64,000 nucleotides of DNA from Chelativorans alearensis. Its GTDB lineage: Bacteria; Pseudomonadota; Alphaproteobacteria; Rhizobiales; Rhizobiaceae. A program made the position numbers and the translations under genes. Under the pieces are notes generated by a model, which did not search any database, had not been told where the DNA came from, and saw only the letters and a list, made by a program, of their open reading frames with translations. Shown piece after piece: positions 1-9,365 of the stretch. The first letter of the stretch is position 1. Each line of letters starts with the position of its first letter. The DNA is taken from contig NZ_WQNI01000013.1 of NCBI RefSeq assembly GCF_010993735.1, positions 248,001-312,000 on the forward strand, given 5' to 3'.

Positions 1-1315
1 GGATCACCTCTAGGTCGACACCAACGCCCGCGGAGGCGGAATTCTGCAGCCGGCCGGAGATATCCTCCAGCCGCGTCTCCAGCGCGCGCAGGGCAGCGCC
101 GTCGCCGGTCTCCTCGCGCGCCTCCTCGATGCGGGCGGCGAGATCCGCGAAGCGGCTGTCCATGGCCGCCATGAGGCCGGCGTCGTCAGAACGGTAAACC
201 GTGTCGAGCTTCTCCGAAATCCGGCTGATGGTGCCGGCCAGCCGCTCTACCGTCTGCTCCGGCACGTCGATGCGCCGGGCGACCTCGTCGATGCGATCGG
301 AGAGCGCGTTGAGCCGCTGGGCGACGATGCCGTCCGGGCGGTCTTCGGCCAGCTCGTTGATCTGGTTCGCCAGGGAGGAGATGCGGGCCTCGATGCGCTC
401 CAGCAGCCTTTCGTCGAAACTCGACGAGTGGGCAAGCGCGGCCGACGCCGTGATGGCGCGCGAGATCTCGTCGAGGCGTTCCTCGATCATGGCATAAAGG
501 TCGTGCTGGCCGCTGGCGGGCTGTCCCGCGAACTGGTCGAGGGAGCCTGCCAAGGTGCGCAGACACTCCTCCAGCGTGCGCAACGAGAGCGAGGCGGGCA
601 GGCCCTCGACCGCCGCGCCGATTTCCTCCAGCCGCGCGCCGAGCCTTTCGACGGCCGGGTCGGAGCCTGACGAGAGCCGGCTTTCGATGGTGTCCCAACG
701 CTTGCCGAGGGAGCGTACGGTCTCCTCCCGCGCCAGGTTGTCGAGCGAAGCCTTTACCTCTTCCAGTTCCAGCCGCAGCATCTTCGTGCTCTTGTCGTCG
801 CTGCGCTCGGCCAGAAGGGCGGTTGCCCTCGAAAGCCGCTCGAACTCCGCGTTCAGCTCGGCGGTCATGGGCGATTGCGGCGCGGCGGCCATGATACTTG
901 CCAGTTCCTCGCGAAGGGCGTTGAACTCGCGCCGCATGCCGGTGCCGACCGTGGCACGCATGTCTTCACGTAGCGCCTTCAACTCCTCCGCGATGCCTCC
1001 GATGGAGGCGAGCTGATCTTCCTGGCGGCGGGAACTTTCGATCTGGCGCGCGATGCGCTGCAATTCGTCACGGCCTTCGCTTGCGCCATGGGTGCGAGGG
1101 TCTACAGGAAGAGGCTCGGCGGCAACTTCCGAAAGGCGCTGCATGCGCTGCGTGATGTCGCTTTCACTTTCGGGCGCGCGCTGGTGGGTCTCCGGTTTCT
1201 GCCCCAGGCGCCTTTCCAGTTGGTCGAGGGTGCGGCTGATGTCCTCAAGGGTGGTATCGGACCTGCGCTGCCGCCCCGCATTCAGGTTGTCCAGATAGGA
1301 CCGCTTGGTGTTCAT
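1..1315 (-). CDS. podJ: PodJ-like polar localization factor, N-terminal part (runs off left edge)
   Basis: An open frame on the minus strand runs from an ATG at 1313-1315 to the window edge without a stop, giving about 438 residues. It begins MNTKRSYLDNLNAGRQRR and continues as a long, charged, Glu/Arg/Leu-rich helical region full of heptad-like repeats (ELQRIARQIESS, RLEEIGAAVEGL, RISSLANQINELAE), as expected of coiled coil. This opening and composition match the cytoplasmic half of the PodJ family of Rhizobiales, polarity factors that recruit cell-division and envelope proteins to one pole. The transmembrane segment and the periplasmic Sel1/peptidoglycan-binding half would lie beyond the left edge and cannot be seen. 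A CtrA-like site lies about 190 bases upstream. Family assignment is from recall of the N-terminal sequence; a generic coiled-coil protein is the alternative. Confidence 0.75.
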   Translation of the reverse strand, partial: MNTKRSYLDNLNAGRQRRSDTTLEDISRTLDQLERRLGQKPETHQRAPESESDITQRMQRLSEVAAEPLPVDPRTHGASEGRDELQRIARQIESSRRQEDQLASIGGIAEELKALREDMRATVGTGMRREFNALREELASIMAAAPQSPMTAELNAEFERLSRATALLAERSDDKSTKMLRLELEEVKASLDNLAREETVRSLGKRWDTIESRLSSGSDPAVERLGARLEEIGAAVEGLPASLSLRTLEECLRTLAGSLDQFAGQPASGQHDLYAMIEERLDEISRAITASAALAHSSSFDERLLERIEARISSLANQINELAEDRPDGIVAQRLNALSDRIDEVARRIDVPEQTVERLAGTISRISEKLDTVYRSDDAGLMAAMDSRFADLAARIEEAREETGDGAALRALETRLEDISGRLQNSASAGVGVDLEVI

Positions 1316-1506
1316 CGAAACGCCCGCCTCTTCGCGGCTGATCGGCTCGCCGCACGTGGAACACGATATTGCGGGGATTTCAGTGGACCGCCGTGCCCGG
1401 TGGCGATGGCGGGTTCCGCAGAGAGCATCCCCCTCGGTCGGAACCCAAGATCTGCGCGAAGCACAGCATGATGGCGTTCCGATGCCAGAACATTCACCAA
1501 TCGTGG

Positions 1507-1521
1507 TAAACAAGCGGTTAA
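1507..1521. promoter_or_regulatory. CtrA-like binding site (one mismatch)
   Basis: TAAA-N7-TTAA on the plus strand reads TTAA-N7-TTTA on the podJ strand. The established CtrA consensus is TTAA-N7-TTAA, so one position differs. It sits about 190 bases upstream of the podJ start. Short motif, so chance occurrence is possible. Confidence 0.35.
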
Positions 1522-1559
1522 TCTTTGTTACCGAAATACCAATCGCGTGGGTTGACGTT

Positions 1560-1585
1560 GTTTGACGTTTACGCGCACGTCAAAC
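1560..1585. promoter_or_regulatory. Inverted repeat, probable operator of the beta-oxidation operon
   Basis: Perfect 9-base arms GTTTGACGT (1560-1568) and ACGTCAAAC (1577-1585) flank an 8-base spacer. The left arm contains TTGACG, a good -35, and TTTGAT (1586-1591) lies 18 bases further on as a possible -10, so the repeat would occupy the promoter spacer. That geometry is typical of MerR-family operators; MerR-family regulators (LiuR type) are known to control acyl-CoA degradation genes in proteobacteria. The regulator itself is not in the window. Identity of the factor is inference. Confidence 0.55.
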
Positions 1586-1658
1586 TTTGATATGAGGCGC
1601 TTCGGTGCCGGCTGGCGGATGCCGCCGCCGGTGTTGAGATGCGTGCTGGAGGAACCTC

Positions 1659-3455
1659 ATGCCAACCTACCGGGCTCCCGTGCAGGACACGGTCTTCGTC
1701 ATTCGCGACGTTCTTGGCTACCAACGCCACGACAACCTGCCAGGCTTTGCCGATGCCTCGCCCGACGTGCTGGAGGCGATCCTCAGCGAGGGTGCGAAGC
1801 TCGCCGAGAACGTCATGCAGCCATTGAACCGGGTTGGCGACATGGAAGGCTGCGTCCGCCATGAGGACGGAACGGTGACGACACCGGAAGGCTTTGCCGA
1901 GGCGTACCGCCAATATTGCGGGGGCGGCTGGATGGGGCTTTCGGTCCCGGCCGAATATGGCGGGCAGGGACTGCCCTATCTGGTGCATTCGGCCGTCGGC
2001 GAATATCTCGTCTCCGCCAACATGGCGCTGATGATGTATCCCGGCCTCACCCAGGGAGCGATTGCCGCCATCCTCGCCCACGGTACGGATGAGCAGAAGC
2101 AAAAGTGGCTGCCGAAGATGGTCGAGGGCGTGTGGACCGGCACCATGAACCTGACCGAGCCGCATTGCGGCACGGATCTCGGGCTTCTGCGCACCAAGGC
2201 CGTGCCCAACGGCGACGGCAGCTACAAGATCTCCGGGCAGAAGATCTTTATCTCCGCCGGCGAGCACGACATGGCGGAGAACATCGTCCACCTGGTGCTT
2301 GCCCGCATCGAGGGCGCGCCGGAGGGCGTGAAGGGCATCTCGCTCTTCATCGTGCCCAAGCGGAAGGTGGATGGTGCCGGCAATAATGGCGAGGAGAACG
2401 GCGTATCCTGCGGCTCCATCGAGGAGAAGATGGGTATTCACGGCAACGCCACCTGCGTCATGAACTACGACGAGGCGGAAGGCTATCTGCTGGGGGCGGA
2501 GAACGGCGGGCTCAAAGCCATGTTCACGATGATGAACGAGGCGCGGCTGGGCGTCGGCCTGCAGGGCCATGCCGTCGGCGAGGCAGCCTATCAGAACGCA
2601 GCAAGCTATGCTCGTGAGCGCCTGCAGGGCCGCTCCCTCTCCGGCGCCAAGGCGACGGACAAGAAGGCCGACCCGATCATCGTTCACCCCGACATCCGGC
2701 GCAGCCTGATGACCATGCGCGCCTTCAACGAAGCGGGCCGCGCGCTCATTTTGTGGACGGCGCTCCAATCGGACATCGCTCACAGGAGCGAAGACGAGAA
2801 GGAGCGCCAGGAGGCGGAAGACCACCTGGCGCTGATGACGCCGGTTATCAAGGGCGTGCTGACCGACAAGGGTTTCGAGCACGCGGTGGCCGCGCAGCAG
2901 GTCTTCGGCGGCCATGGCTATATCGAAGAGCACGGCATGAGCCAGTTCGTGCGCGACGCCCGAATCGCCATGATCTACGAGGGCGCCAACGGCATCCAGG
3001 CGCTCGACCTTGTCGGCCGCAAGCTGGCGCAGAATGGCGGCCGCGCCGTGCAGACCTTCTTCAAGACGGTCGGCGAGTTCTGCGAGGAGAACCGCACCGA
3101 CGAGAAGATGGCACCCTATACGAAGGCGCTGAAGAAGGGGCTGAACGACCTGCAGGCCGCCACCATGTGGCTGATGCAGAACGCGATGCAGAAGCCGGAG
3201 AACGCGGGCGCGGCCTCCTACGACTACATGCACCTTCTCGGCCTCGTGGCGCTCGGCTACATGTGGGGGCGGATGGTGAAGGTGGCTCAGGACGGCCTTG
3301 CCGCGGGCGCCGACGGCAGTGCCGACTTCCTGGAGCAGAAGCTGGTGGTCGGGCGCTATTTCATGGAGCGGGTCATGCCGGAGACGGCCGCCCACCTCGC
3401 CCGCGTCTCGTCGGGCGCCGACACGATGATGGCGCTGCCGGCGGAGGCGTTTTGA
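1659..3455 (+). CDS. Acyl-CoA dehydrogenase, long form with C-terminal extension
   Basis: A 598-residue FAD-dependent acyl-CoA dehydrogenase that would introduce the trans-2 double bond in the first step of beta-oxidation. Start chosen at the ATG at 1659 with GGAGG at 1648-1652. Visible family features are the FAD/substrate-binding segment [19 protein letters not shown], the middle beta domain with [12 protein letters not shown], and the C-terminal helical domain with [15 protein letters not shown] and [18 protein letters not shown], whose Glu is the usual catalytic base. About 200 residues beyond the common 380-400 residue size form the extra C-terminal domain of the roughly 600-residue subfamily. 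First gene of an operon with a second dehydrogenase, a thiolase and a FadJ-type enzyme. The chain length of the substrate cannot be told from sequence. Confidence 0.93.
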   Translation: MPTYRAPVQDTVFVIRDVLGYQRHDNLPGFADASPDVLEAILSEGAKLAENVMQPLNRVGDMEGCVRHEDGTVTTPEGFAEAYRQYCGGGWMGLSVPAEYGGQGLPYLVHSAVGEYLVSANMALMMYPGLTQGAIAAILAHGTDEQKQKWLPKMVEGVWTGTMNLTEPHCGTDLGLLRTKAVPNGDGSYKISGQKIFISAGEHDMAENIVHLVLARIEGAPEGVKGISLFIVPKRKVDGAGNNGEENGVSCGSIEEKMGIHGNATCVMNYDEAEGYLLGAENGGLKAMFTMMNEARLGVGLQGHAVGEAAYQNAASYARERLQGRSLSGAKATDKKADPIIVHPDIRRSLMTMRAFNEAGRALILWTALQSDIAHRSEDEKERQEAEDHLALMTPVIKGVLTDKGFEHAVAAQQVFGGHGYIEEHGMSQFVRDARIAMIYEGANGIQALDLVGRKLAQNGGRAVQTFFKTVGEFCEENRTDEKMAPYTKALKKGLNDLQAATMWLMQNAMQKPENAGAASYDYMHLLGLVALGYMWGRMVKVAQDGLAAGADGSADFLEQKLVVGRYFMERVMPETAAHLARVSSGADTMMALPAEAF

Positions 3456-3523
3456 GTTGGCTTTGCGGCGGCTTTCCTGTTCTCTTGGGTCCCATGCCGA
3501 AATAGCCGCGTAGGAGGAGCGAC

Positions 3524-4696
3524 ATGGCGACCGACCCCGCATCCGTGCTTGGAACCGCAAGGCCCGCCTGGGCGGGCGAGGACGTCGCCATGCTCTATGA
3601 CATGGCGCGGCGGTTTCTCGCCGAGGAGATCGAGCCGCGCTACGAGGAATTCGAGAAAGCCGAGAGCTTCGACCGCGAGAGCTGGCGGAAGGCCGGCGAA
3701 CACGGCCTCCTCTGCGCTTCCGTGCCGGAGGAATATGGCGGCGCGGGCGGCACCTATGCCCACGAGAGCGCCATCATAGAGGCGATCAGCCATGTCGGCG
3801 TAGACGGCTTCGGCATCGCGCTCCACAACTCCATCGTCGCCCCCTACATCCTCCATTACGGCTCCGAGGAGCAAAAGAGGCGGTGGCTGCCGAGGATGGC
3901 GGCGGGCGAACTGATCGGCGCCATCGCCATGACAGAGCCGGGCGCGGGCTCCGACCTGCAGGGTGTGAAGACGCGCGCGGAGAAGGACGGCAACCACTAC
4001 CGCCTCAACGGCTCCAAGACCTTCATCACCAACGGCCAGCTCGCCGATCTCATCGTCGTAGTGACCAAGACCGACCCGGAGAAAGGCGCCAAGGGCACCT
4101 CGCTCATCGTGGTCGAGACGGACGAGGTGGAAGGCTTCGAGCGCGGGCGCAATCTCGACAAGATCGGGCTCAAGTCCAACGACACGTCGGAATTGTTCTT
4201 CAACGACGTGCGGGTGCCGACGGCGAACCTTTTGGGCTCCGAGGAGGGGCAGGGTTTCGTGCAACTCATGCAGCAGCTTCCGCAAGAGCGGCTGCAGATC
4301 GGCGCGACCGCCGTTGCCATGGCCGAGCGCGCCCTGGCGCTTACCATCGACTATGTGAAGGAGCGCAAGGCGTTCGGGCAGAAGATCATCGATTTCCAGA
4401 ATACCCAGTTCAAGCTGGCCGAACTGAAGACGGAGGCAACGATCGGCCGCGTCTTCTACAACGACTGCGTGGCGAGGCACATCGACGGCGGGCTCGACCC
4501 CGTCACCGCCTCCATGGCGAAGTACTGGCTCTCGGACCTGCAGGGCAAGGTGGTGGACGAGTGCCTGCAGCTCTTCGGCGGCTATGGCTACATGAACGAA
4601 TATCCGATCGCCCGCATGTACCGCGATGCCCGCGTGCAGCGCATCTATGGCGGGACTAACGAGATCATGAAGCTGCTGATCGCACGCAGCCTTTGA
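3524..4696 (+). CDS. Acyl-CoA dehydrogenase (long-chain/isovaleryl-type active site)
   Basis: A 390-residue acyl-CoA dehydrogenase of normal length, starting at an ATG preceded by GGAGGAG. Segments AIAMTEPGAGSDLQGVKT, GSKTFITNGQLAD, ERKAFGQKIIDFQNTQ and QLFGGYGYMNEYPIARMYRD are diagnostic. The position that carries the catalytic Glu in short- and medium-chain enzymes is Gly here (IYGGTNEIMK), so the base is expected to be the Glu of the PQERL segment (residue 255), as established for long-chain and isovaleryl dehydrogenases. It follows the longer dehydrogenase by 68 bases and precedes the thiolase by 20. Two dehydrogenases in one operon suggest different chain-length ranges; the preference is not determinable here. 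Confidence 0.93.
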   Translation: MATDPASVLGTARPAWAGEDVAMLYDMARRFLAEEIEPRYEEFEKAESFDRESWRKAGEHGLLCASVPEEYGGAGGTYAHESAIIEAISHVGVDGFGIALHNSIVAPYILHYGSEEQKRRWLPRMAAGELIGAIAMTEPGAGSDLQGVKTRAEKDGNHYRLNGSKTFITNGQLADLIVVVTKTDPEKGAKGTSLIVVETDEVEGFERGRNLDKIGLKSNDTSELFFNDVRVPTANLLGSEEGQGFVQLMQQLPQERLQIGATAVAMAERALALTIDYVKERKAFGQKIIDFQNTQFKLAELKTEATIGRVFYNDCVARHIDGGLDPVTASMAKYWLSDLQGKVVDECLQLFGGYGYMNEYPIARMYRDARVQRIYGGTNEIMKLLIARSL

Positions 4697-4716
4697 GGTT
4701 ACCGAAGGAGACGGAA

Positions 4717-5925
4717 ATGGCTGATGCATATGTCTACGATGCCGTGCGCACGCCGCGCGGACGCGGCAAGAAGGATGGCTCGCTGCACGAGGTGCCTGCC
4801 GTGCGGCTGGCGGCAAAGACGCTGGAAGCCGTGCGCGACAGGAACGGGGTCGACACCAGCCAGGTGGACGACATCATCTTCGGCTGCGTCGACCCGGTCG
4901 GCGAGGCCGGCTCCGTCATCCCGCGCGCTGCCGCCTTCGAGGCGGGCTACGACACGCAGGCGCCGGGCATGCAGATCTCGCGCTTCTGCGCCTCCGGCCT
5001 CGACGCCATCAACCTGGGCGCGGCGAAGATTGCCGGCGGCTCCGACGAGATCGTGATTGCCGGCGGCGTGGAATCCATGTCGCGCGTCGGCATGGGCATG
5101 TCGGGCGGCGCCTGGTTCATGGACCCCTCGGTGGGCCTGCCGTCCTACTTCATGCCGCAGGGCGTTTCCGCCGACCTCATCGCCACCAAATACGGCTTTA
5201 CCCGCGACGACGTGGACGCCTATGCGGTGGAAAGCCAGAAGCGGGCGAAGAAGGCCTGGGACAAGGGCTATTTCAAGAACTCGGTCATCCCCATCAAGGA
5301 CCAGAACGGGCTTACCATCCTCGACCATGACGAGCACATGCGCCCCACGACGGACATGCAGTCGCTGGCCTCGCTCAACCCGTCCTTCGTGATGCCCGGC
5401 GAGATGGGCGGCTTCGACGCGGTGGCCGTGCAGCGGTATCCAGAGATCGAAGGTGTCAATCACGTCCACCATGCAGGCAATTCTTCCGGAATCGTCGACG
5501 GGGCGGCGGTGGTGCTGCTCGGCTCGAAGAAGGCCGGCAAAACGATGGCGCTGAAGCCGCGGGCGAAGATCCATAGCTTCACCAATATCGGCTCGGAGCC
5601 GGCCATCATGCTGACGGGGCCGGTGGATGTGACGGAAAAGCTTCTGAAGAAGGCGAAGATGGAGCTTTCCGACATCGACCTGTTCGAGCTCAACGAGGCC
5701 TTCGCGTCGGTCGTGCTGCGCTACTGCCAAGCCTTCGACATCGACCATGACAAGCTCAACGTGAACGGCGGCGCCATCGCCATGGGGCATCCGCTGGGTG
5801 CGACCGGGGCGATGATCTTCGGCACGGTTCTGGACGAACTGGAGCGGCGGGACCTCAACACGGCGCTCGTCACGCTGTGCATCGGCGCCGGCATGGGCAC
5901 GGCCACGATTATTGAGAGGGTTTAG
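4717..5925 (+). CDS. Acetyl-CoA C-acyltransferase (thiolase)
   Basis: A 402-residue thiolase that would cleave 3-ketoacyl-CoA with CoA, the last step of beta-oxidation. Catalytic residues are visible: nucleophilic Cys91 in [12 protein letters not shown], the His of [11 protein letters not shown] and the C-terminal Cys of [12 protein letters not shown]. The ATG at 4717 was preferred to one eight codons upstream because GAAGGAG lies at the right distance and the protein then begins [16 protein letters not shown] like its relatives. It is 20 bases after the second dehydrogenase and its stop is two bases before the next ATG, so it is translated within the operon. Degradative 3-ketoacyl-CoA thiolase and biosynthetic acetoacetyl-CoA thiolase cannot be separated firmly; context favours degradation. 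Confidence 0.93.
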   Translation: MADAYVYDAVRTPRGRGKKDGSLHEVPAVRLAAKTLEAVRDRNGVDTSQVDDIIFGCVDPVGEAGSVIPRAAAFEAGYDTQAPGMQISRFCASGLDAINLGAAKIAGGSDEIVIAGGVESMSRVGMGMSGGAWFMDPSVGLPSYFMPQGVSADLIATKYGFTRDDVDAYAVESQKRAKKAWDKGYFKNSVIPIKDQNGLTILDHDEHMRPTTDMQSLASLNPSFVMPGEMGGFDAVAVQRYPEIEGVNHVHHAGNSSGIVDGAAVVLLGSKKAGKTMALKPRAKIHSFTNIGSEPAIMLTGPVDVTEKLLKKAKMELSDIDLFELNEAFASVVLRYCQAFDIDHDKLNVNGGAIAMGHPLGATGAMIFGTVLDELERRDLNTALVTLCIGAGMGTATIIERV

Positions 5926-5927
5926 CC

Positions 5928-6479
5928 ATGAAGAAGCTGATTTTCATCCTCTCCGCCGCCCTCCTCCCCGTCTCCGCAAGTATCGCGTCGAACGGCGAGC
6001 AACCCTATGCGGGGCTCGAGACGCGGCAGATCAAGGCGCTGTCGCCGGAGCGCATCGATGGCCTTCTGAAGGGACAAGGCCTCTCTTACGCCCTTTCGGC
6101 GGAGCTCAACGGCCTGCCAGGCCCGCGGCACGTGCTCGACATGGCGGGAAAGATCAACCTCGATGCCGGGCAGCAGGCGAAGATCGAGGCGATCTTCGCG
6201 CGCATGAACGCTGCCGCCCGCGAGCTTGGCGAGGCGTTGGTGGAGGCCGAGGCCGACCTTGAGGGAGCCTTTGCTTCCGGCCAGCCGAGCGCGGAAGACG
6301 TTGCCGAGCAGACGGCGCGTATCGCCGATATCGAGGGGCGCCTGCGCGCCGTGCACCTGACCGCGCATCTGGAGACGGATCCGCTTCTGACCAGGCATCA
6401 GAAACGCCTTTACGCCGTCGAGCGCGGCTATGCGGACGATGCCCCTCAGGATGGTGGACACGGCGGCCACGGGCGCTGA
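5928..6479 (+). CDS. Spy/CpxP-like periplasmic protein inside the beta-oxidation operon
   Basis: A 183-residue protein with a signal peptide (MKKLIFILSAALLPVSASIA) and a mostly helical mature part. The stretch INLDAGQQAKIEAIFARMNA followed by the later TRHQKRLYAVERGY resembles the paired LTxxQ-type repeats of the Spy/CpxP/heavy-metal-sensor family, periplasmic helical proteins that bind unfolded protein or modulate envelope stress signalling. The C-terminus is His/Gly-rich (GGHGGHG), which could bind metal. It lies two bases after the thiolase stop and 16 bases before the FadJ-type gene, so it is co-transcribed with cytoplasmic fatty-acid enzymes, an odd placement. Family assignment is moderate because the LTxxQ signature is degenerate. 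Confidence 0.65.
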   Translation: MKKLIFILSAALLPVSASIASNGEQPYAGLETRQIKALSPERIDGLLKGQGLSYALSAELNGLPGPRHVLDMAGKINLDAGQQAKIEAIFARMNAAARELGEALVEAEADLEGAFASGQPSAEDVAEQTARIADIEGRLRAVHLTAHLETDPLLTRHQKRLYAVERGYADDAPQDGGHGGHGR

Positions 6480-6495
6480 CAGCGGAGATATTTCA

Positions 6496-8718
6496 ATGGC
6501 TGACTACAAGAACTTCATTCTCGAGACCGACGCCGACGGCATTGCGCTCGTCACCTGGAACATGCCGGACCGCTCGATGAACGTCTTCACCGAACAGGTG
6601 ATGGACGAGTTGGAGGCGATCGTCGACCGGGTGGCCGGCGAGGCGGCGATCAAGGGTGCTGTGATCACGTCGGGCAAGGAGACCTTCTCCGGCGGTGCCG
6701 ACCTAACCATGCTGCAGAAGATGCTGGGGCTGTTCGAAAGAGAGAAGGCGAAGGACCGCGAGAAGGCGGTGAAGCTGCTGTTCGACGGTGCCGGCCGCAT
6801 GAGCTGGCTGTGGCGGAAGCTGGAGACCAGCGGCAAGCCCTGGGTCTCGGCCATCAACGGCACCTGCATGGGCGGCGCGTTCGAATTGTCGCTCGCCTGC
6901 CACGGGCGCGTGGCGGCAGATTCGGACAAGGTGACGATGGCCTTGCCCGAAGTGAAGGTCGGCATCTTTCCCGGCGCCGGCGGCACCCAGCGCGTGCCAC
7001 GGCTGGCGAACCCGCAGGAAGCCCTGCAGATGCTGACGACCGGCCAGACGCTCAGCCCGAAGAAGGCGAAGGCGATGGGCCTGGTGCACGAGATCGTGGC
7101 GCCGCGGAAGCTGGTGGAAGCAGCGAAGAGGATGATCAAGGACGGGCTGAAGCCGGTCCAGCCATGGGACGAGAAGGGTTTCAAGCTGCCGGGCGGGCCG
7201 GTCTATTCGGCCGCCGGAGCCAATCTCTGGCCGCCGGCCATCGCCATCCTGCGCCGTGAGACCTACGGCAACTATCCGGCCGCAACGGCGATCCTGAAAT
7301 GCGTCTACGAGGGACTGCTGGTGCCTTTCGACACCGCGCTTACCATCGAGCAGCGCTATTTCACCGAGATCATGCAAAGCCGCGAGGCGGCGGCGATGAT
7401 CCGCTCGCTCTTCGTCTCGCTGCAGGAGCTCAACAAGGGCGCGCGACGGCCCAAGGATGTGCCGGCTAAGAAATTGCGGAAAGTCGGCGTTCTGGGCGCC
7501 GGCTTCATGGGTGCGGGCATCGCCTACGTGACGGCGAAGGCGGGCATCCCGGTGGTGCTGATCGACCGCGACCAGGAATCCGCCGACCGGGGCAAGGCGC
7601 ATTCGGCCGGTCTGATGGACAGTCTCATCAAGAAGGGGCGCGCGACGGAGGCGGAGAAGGAGAAGCTGCTTTCGCTGATCACCGCCACCCCGGACTATGC
7701 GCAGCTCGACGGCGCCGGCCTGGTGATCGAGGCCGTGTTCGAGGATTCGGCCATCAAGAAGGAGGCGACCGAGAAGGCGGAAGCTGTGCTGAAATCCTCC
7801 GCCGTCTTCGCCTCCAACACCTCGACCATCCCCATCACTTCTCTCGCGAAGAATTCGAAGCGGCCGAGGAACTTCATCGGCATTCACTTCTTCTCGCCGG
7901 TCGACCGCATGATGCTGGTGGAGATCATCATGGGCAAGAAGACCGGCGATAAGGCGCTGGCCGTCGCCATGGACTACGTGCGGGCCATCAGGAAGACGCC
8001 GATCGTCGTCAACGACACGCGCGGCTTTTACGTCAACCGCTGCGTGCTGCGCTACATGCAGGAAGCCTATTCCATGCTGATCGAGGGCGTGCCGGCGCCG
8101 ATGATCGAGAACGCGGCGAAGATGGCCGGCATGCCCGTCGGCCCGCTCGCGCTCACCGACGAGACGGCCATCGACCTGGCGCAGAAGATCATGAAGCAGA
8201 CGATCCGCGACCTCGGCGAAAAGGCCGTCGACCCGCGCCATATGGCGCTAATCGACGCGATGGTCGACAAGCATGAGCGGCATGGCCGCAAGAACGGCAA
8301 GGGCTTCTATGACTACCCGGAGAAGCCGGCTAAGAAGCATCTATGGCCGGGGCTGAAGGACCTCTATCCCCAGCAGGTGCCGGAGAAGATCGACGTCGAG
8401 GAATTGAAATCACGCTTCCTTGCCACCATCGCGCTCGAAGCTGCCCGTGTCATGGAAGAGGGCATCGTGACCGACCCGCGCGAGGCCGATGTCGGCTCCA
8501 TCCTTGCCTTCGGCTTCGCGCCGTATACGGGCGGCACGCTGTCATATATCGACGGCATGGGAGCGGACGCGTTCGTCGATCTCGCCAAGAGCCTGCAGAA
8601 GAAATACGGCAAGCAGTTCAAGCCGCCGAGGCTTCTTGTGGAGATGGCGGAGAAGGGCCAGACCTTCTACACCCGCTTTGCGCCCGAGGGCGCGGGCGAG
8701 ATGAAGAAGGCCGCCTGA
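6496..8718 (+). CDS. FadJ/FadB-type enoyl-CoA hydratase / 3-hydroxyacyl-CoA dehydrogenase
   Basis: A 740-residue bifunctional enzyme for the two middle steps of beta-oxidation. The N-terminal crotonase domain (about residues 1-190) has the oxyanion-hole segment FSGGADLTMLQ and both expected Glu regions (GGAFELSLACHGR, ALPEVKVGIFPGAGGTQR). The NAD-binding domain starts near residue 340 with VGVLGAGFMGAGIAYV, followed by NTSTIPIT and IGIHFFSPVDRMMLVE, and ends with the two 3HCDH C-terminal domains (GFYVNRCVLRYMQEA, FGFAPYTGG). The ATG at 6496 was chosen over an in-frame ATG 22 codons upstream that overlaps the previous gene; GGAG lies nine bases before it. With the dehydrogenases and thiolase it completes the beta-oxidation spiral. 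Confidence 0.95.
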   Translation: MADYKNFILETDADGIALVTWNMPDRSMNVFTEQVMDELEAIVDRVAGEAAIKGAVITSGKETFSGGADLTMLQKMLGLFEREKAKDREKAVKLLFDGAGRMSWLWRKLETSGKPWVSAINGTCMGGAFELSLACHGRVAADSDKVTMALPEVKVGIFPGAGGTQRVPRLANPQEALQMLTTGQTLSPKKAKAMGLVHEIVAPRKLVEAAKRMIKDGLKPVQPWDEKGFKLPGGPVYSAAGANLWPPAIAILRRETYGNYPAATAILKCVYEGLLVPFDTALTIEQRYFTEIMQSREAAAMIRSLFVSLQELNKGARRPKDVPAKKLRKVGVLGAGFMGAGIAYVTAKAGIPVVLIDRDQESADRGKAHSAGLMDSLIKKGRATEAEKEKLLSLITATPDYAQLDGAGLVIEAVFEDSAIKKEATEKAEAVLKSSAVFASNTSTIPITSLAKNSKRPRNFIGIHFFSPVDRMMLVEIIMGKKTGDKALAVAMDYVRAIRKTPIVVNDTRGFYVNRCVLRYMQEAYSMLIEGVPAPMIENAAKMAGMPVGPLALTDETAIDLAQKIMKQTIRDLGEKAVDPRHMALIDAMVDKHERHGRKNGKGFYDYPEKPAKKHLWPGLKDLYPQQVPEKIDVEELKSRFLATIALEAARVMEEGIVTDPREADVGSILAFGFAPYTGGTLSYIDGMGADAFVDLAKSLQKKYGKQFKPPRLLVEMAEKGQTFYTRFAPEGAGEMKKAA

Positions 8719-8725
8719 TCCGCTC

Positions 8726-9271
8726 ATGTATGTCTGGATGCGGCTTCTGAAGGTCGCGGCGACCTACAAGCGCCGCGGCCGAGTGGCAGTGGGCGAAGAG
8801 AGCCGGCTGGCATTCCGCTGCCTGCCGACCGACATCGACATGAACTTCCACCTCAACAACGCCCGCTACATGATGCTGGCGGATATGGGACGCATCGACA
8901 TCTTCCTGCGCGGCGGCCTCGTGGCGGCGGCGCGGAAGCGTGGCTGGGGGCCGCTTCTGGGCGGGCTGCAGGTGGCTTATGTGCGTGAAATCCGCCTGTG
9001 GCAGCGCTTCGAGCTCATCTCCAGTATCGAGACATGGGAGGACACGCAGATCATCGGCCGCCACCGCTTCCTCTTGCAGGACGGCCGCACGGCGGCGATC
9101 ATCCTCACCACTGGCGGCATCTATGACTTCAAGGGCCGCCGCTTCGTGAAGGCCGGTGAGGTGATGACCGCAATCGGCCACAAGACGCCGCCGCGACCGC
9201 CCAACGAGGCGGAGCGGACGTTCATGGCCTCGCATCAGGGGTTGAGGACGTTGGCGAAGAACGGTCACTGA
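8726..9271 (+). CDS. Hot-dog thioesterase-like protein
   Basis: A 181-residue protein of the 4-hydroxybenzoyl-CoA thioesterase-like (4HBT_2) group. The segment DIDMNFHLNNARYMMLADMG is the hot-dog signature: the Asp and following HLNN surround the active site, with a beta-rich C-terminal half (YVREIRLWQRFEL, GRHRFLLQDGRTAA). It follows the FadJ-type gene by seven bases and is probably the last gene of that operon, where it could release fatty acid from acyl-CoA and recover CoA. No clear Shine-Dalgarno is seen before the ATG, so translation may be coupled to the upstream gene. Substrate is unknown. Confidence 0.8.
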   Translation: MYVWMRLLKVAATYKRRGRVAVGEESRLAFRCLPTDIDMNFHLNNARYMMLADMGRIDIFLRGGLVAAARKRGWGPLLGGLQVAYVREIRLWQRFELISSIETWEDTQIIGRHRFLLQDGRTAAIILTTGGIYDFKGRRFVKAGEVMTAIGHKTPPRPPNEAERTFMASHQGLRTLAKNGH

Positions 9272-9365
9272 AGACGCGCGTATCCTTGCATTCCTCACGC
9301 GATGTTGATCCGTCGGCGCTGTTCAAGGCGTGAGCGGACGAATAGGACAGGTTTCGGAGGCTTCC

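Larger units (their letters stand above)
1316..1658. promoter_or_regulatory. Divergent intergenic region between podJ and the beta-oxidation operon
   Basis: These 343 bases separate two divergent genes and hold no convincing coding frame. They contain a CtrA-like site (1507-1521) on the podJ side and a 26-base inverted repeat (1560-1585) on the acyl-CoA dehydrogenase side, both listed separately. Confidence 0.6.

Noticed and set aside
1569-3560. Long minus-strand open frame (663 codons)
   Set aside because: Antisense shadow of the acyl-CoA dehydrogenase gene; His/Arg/Leu-rich composition and no family motifs.
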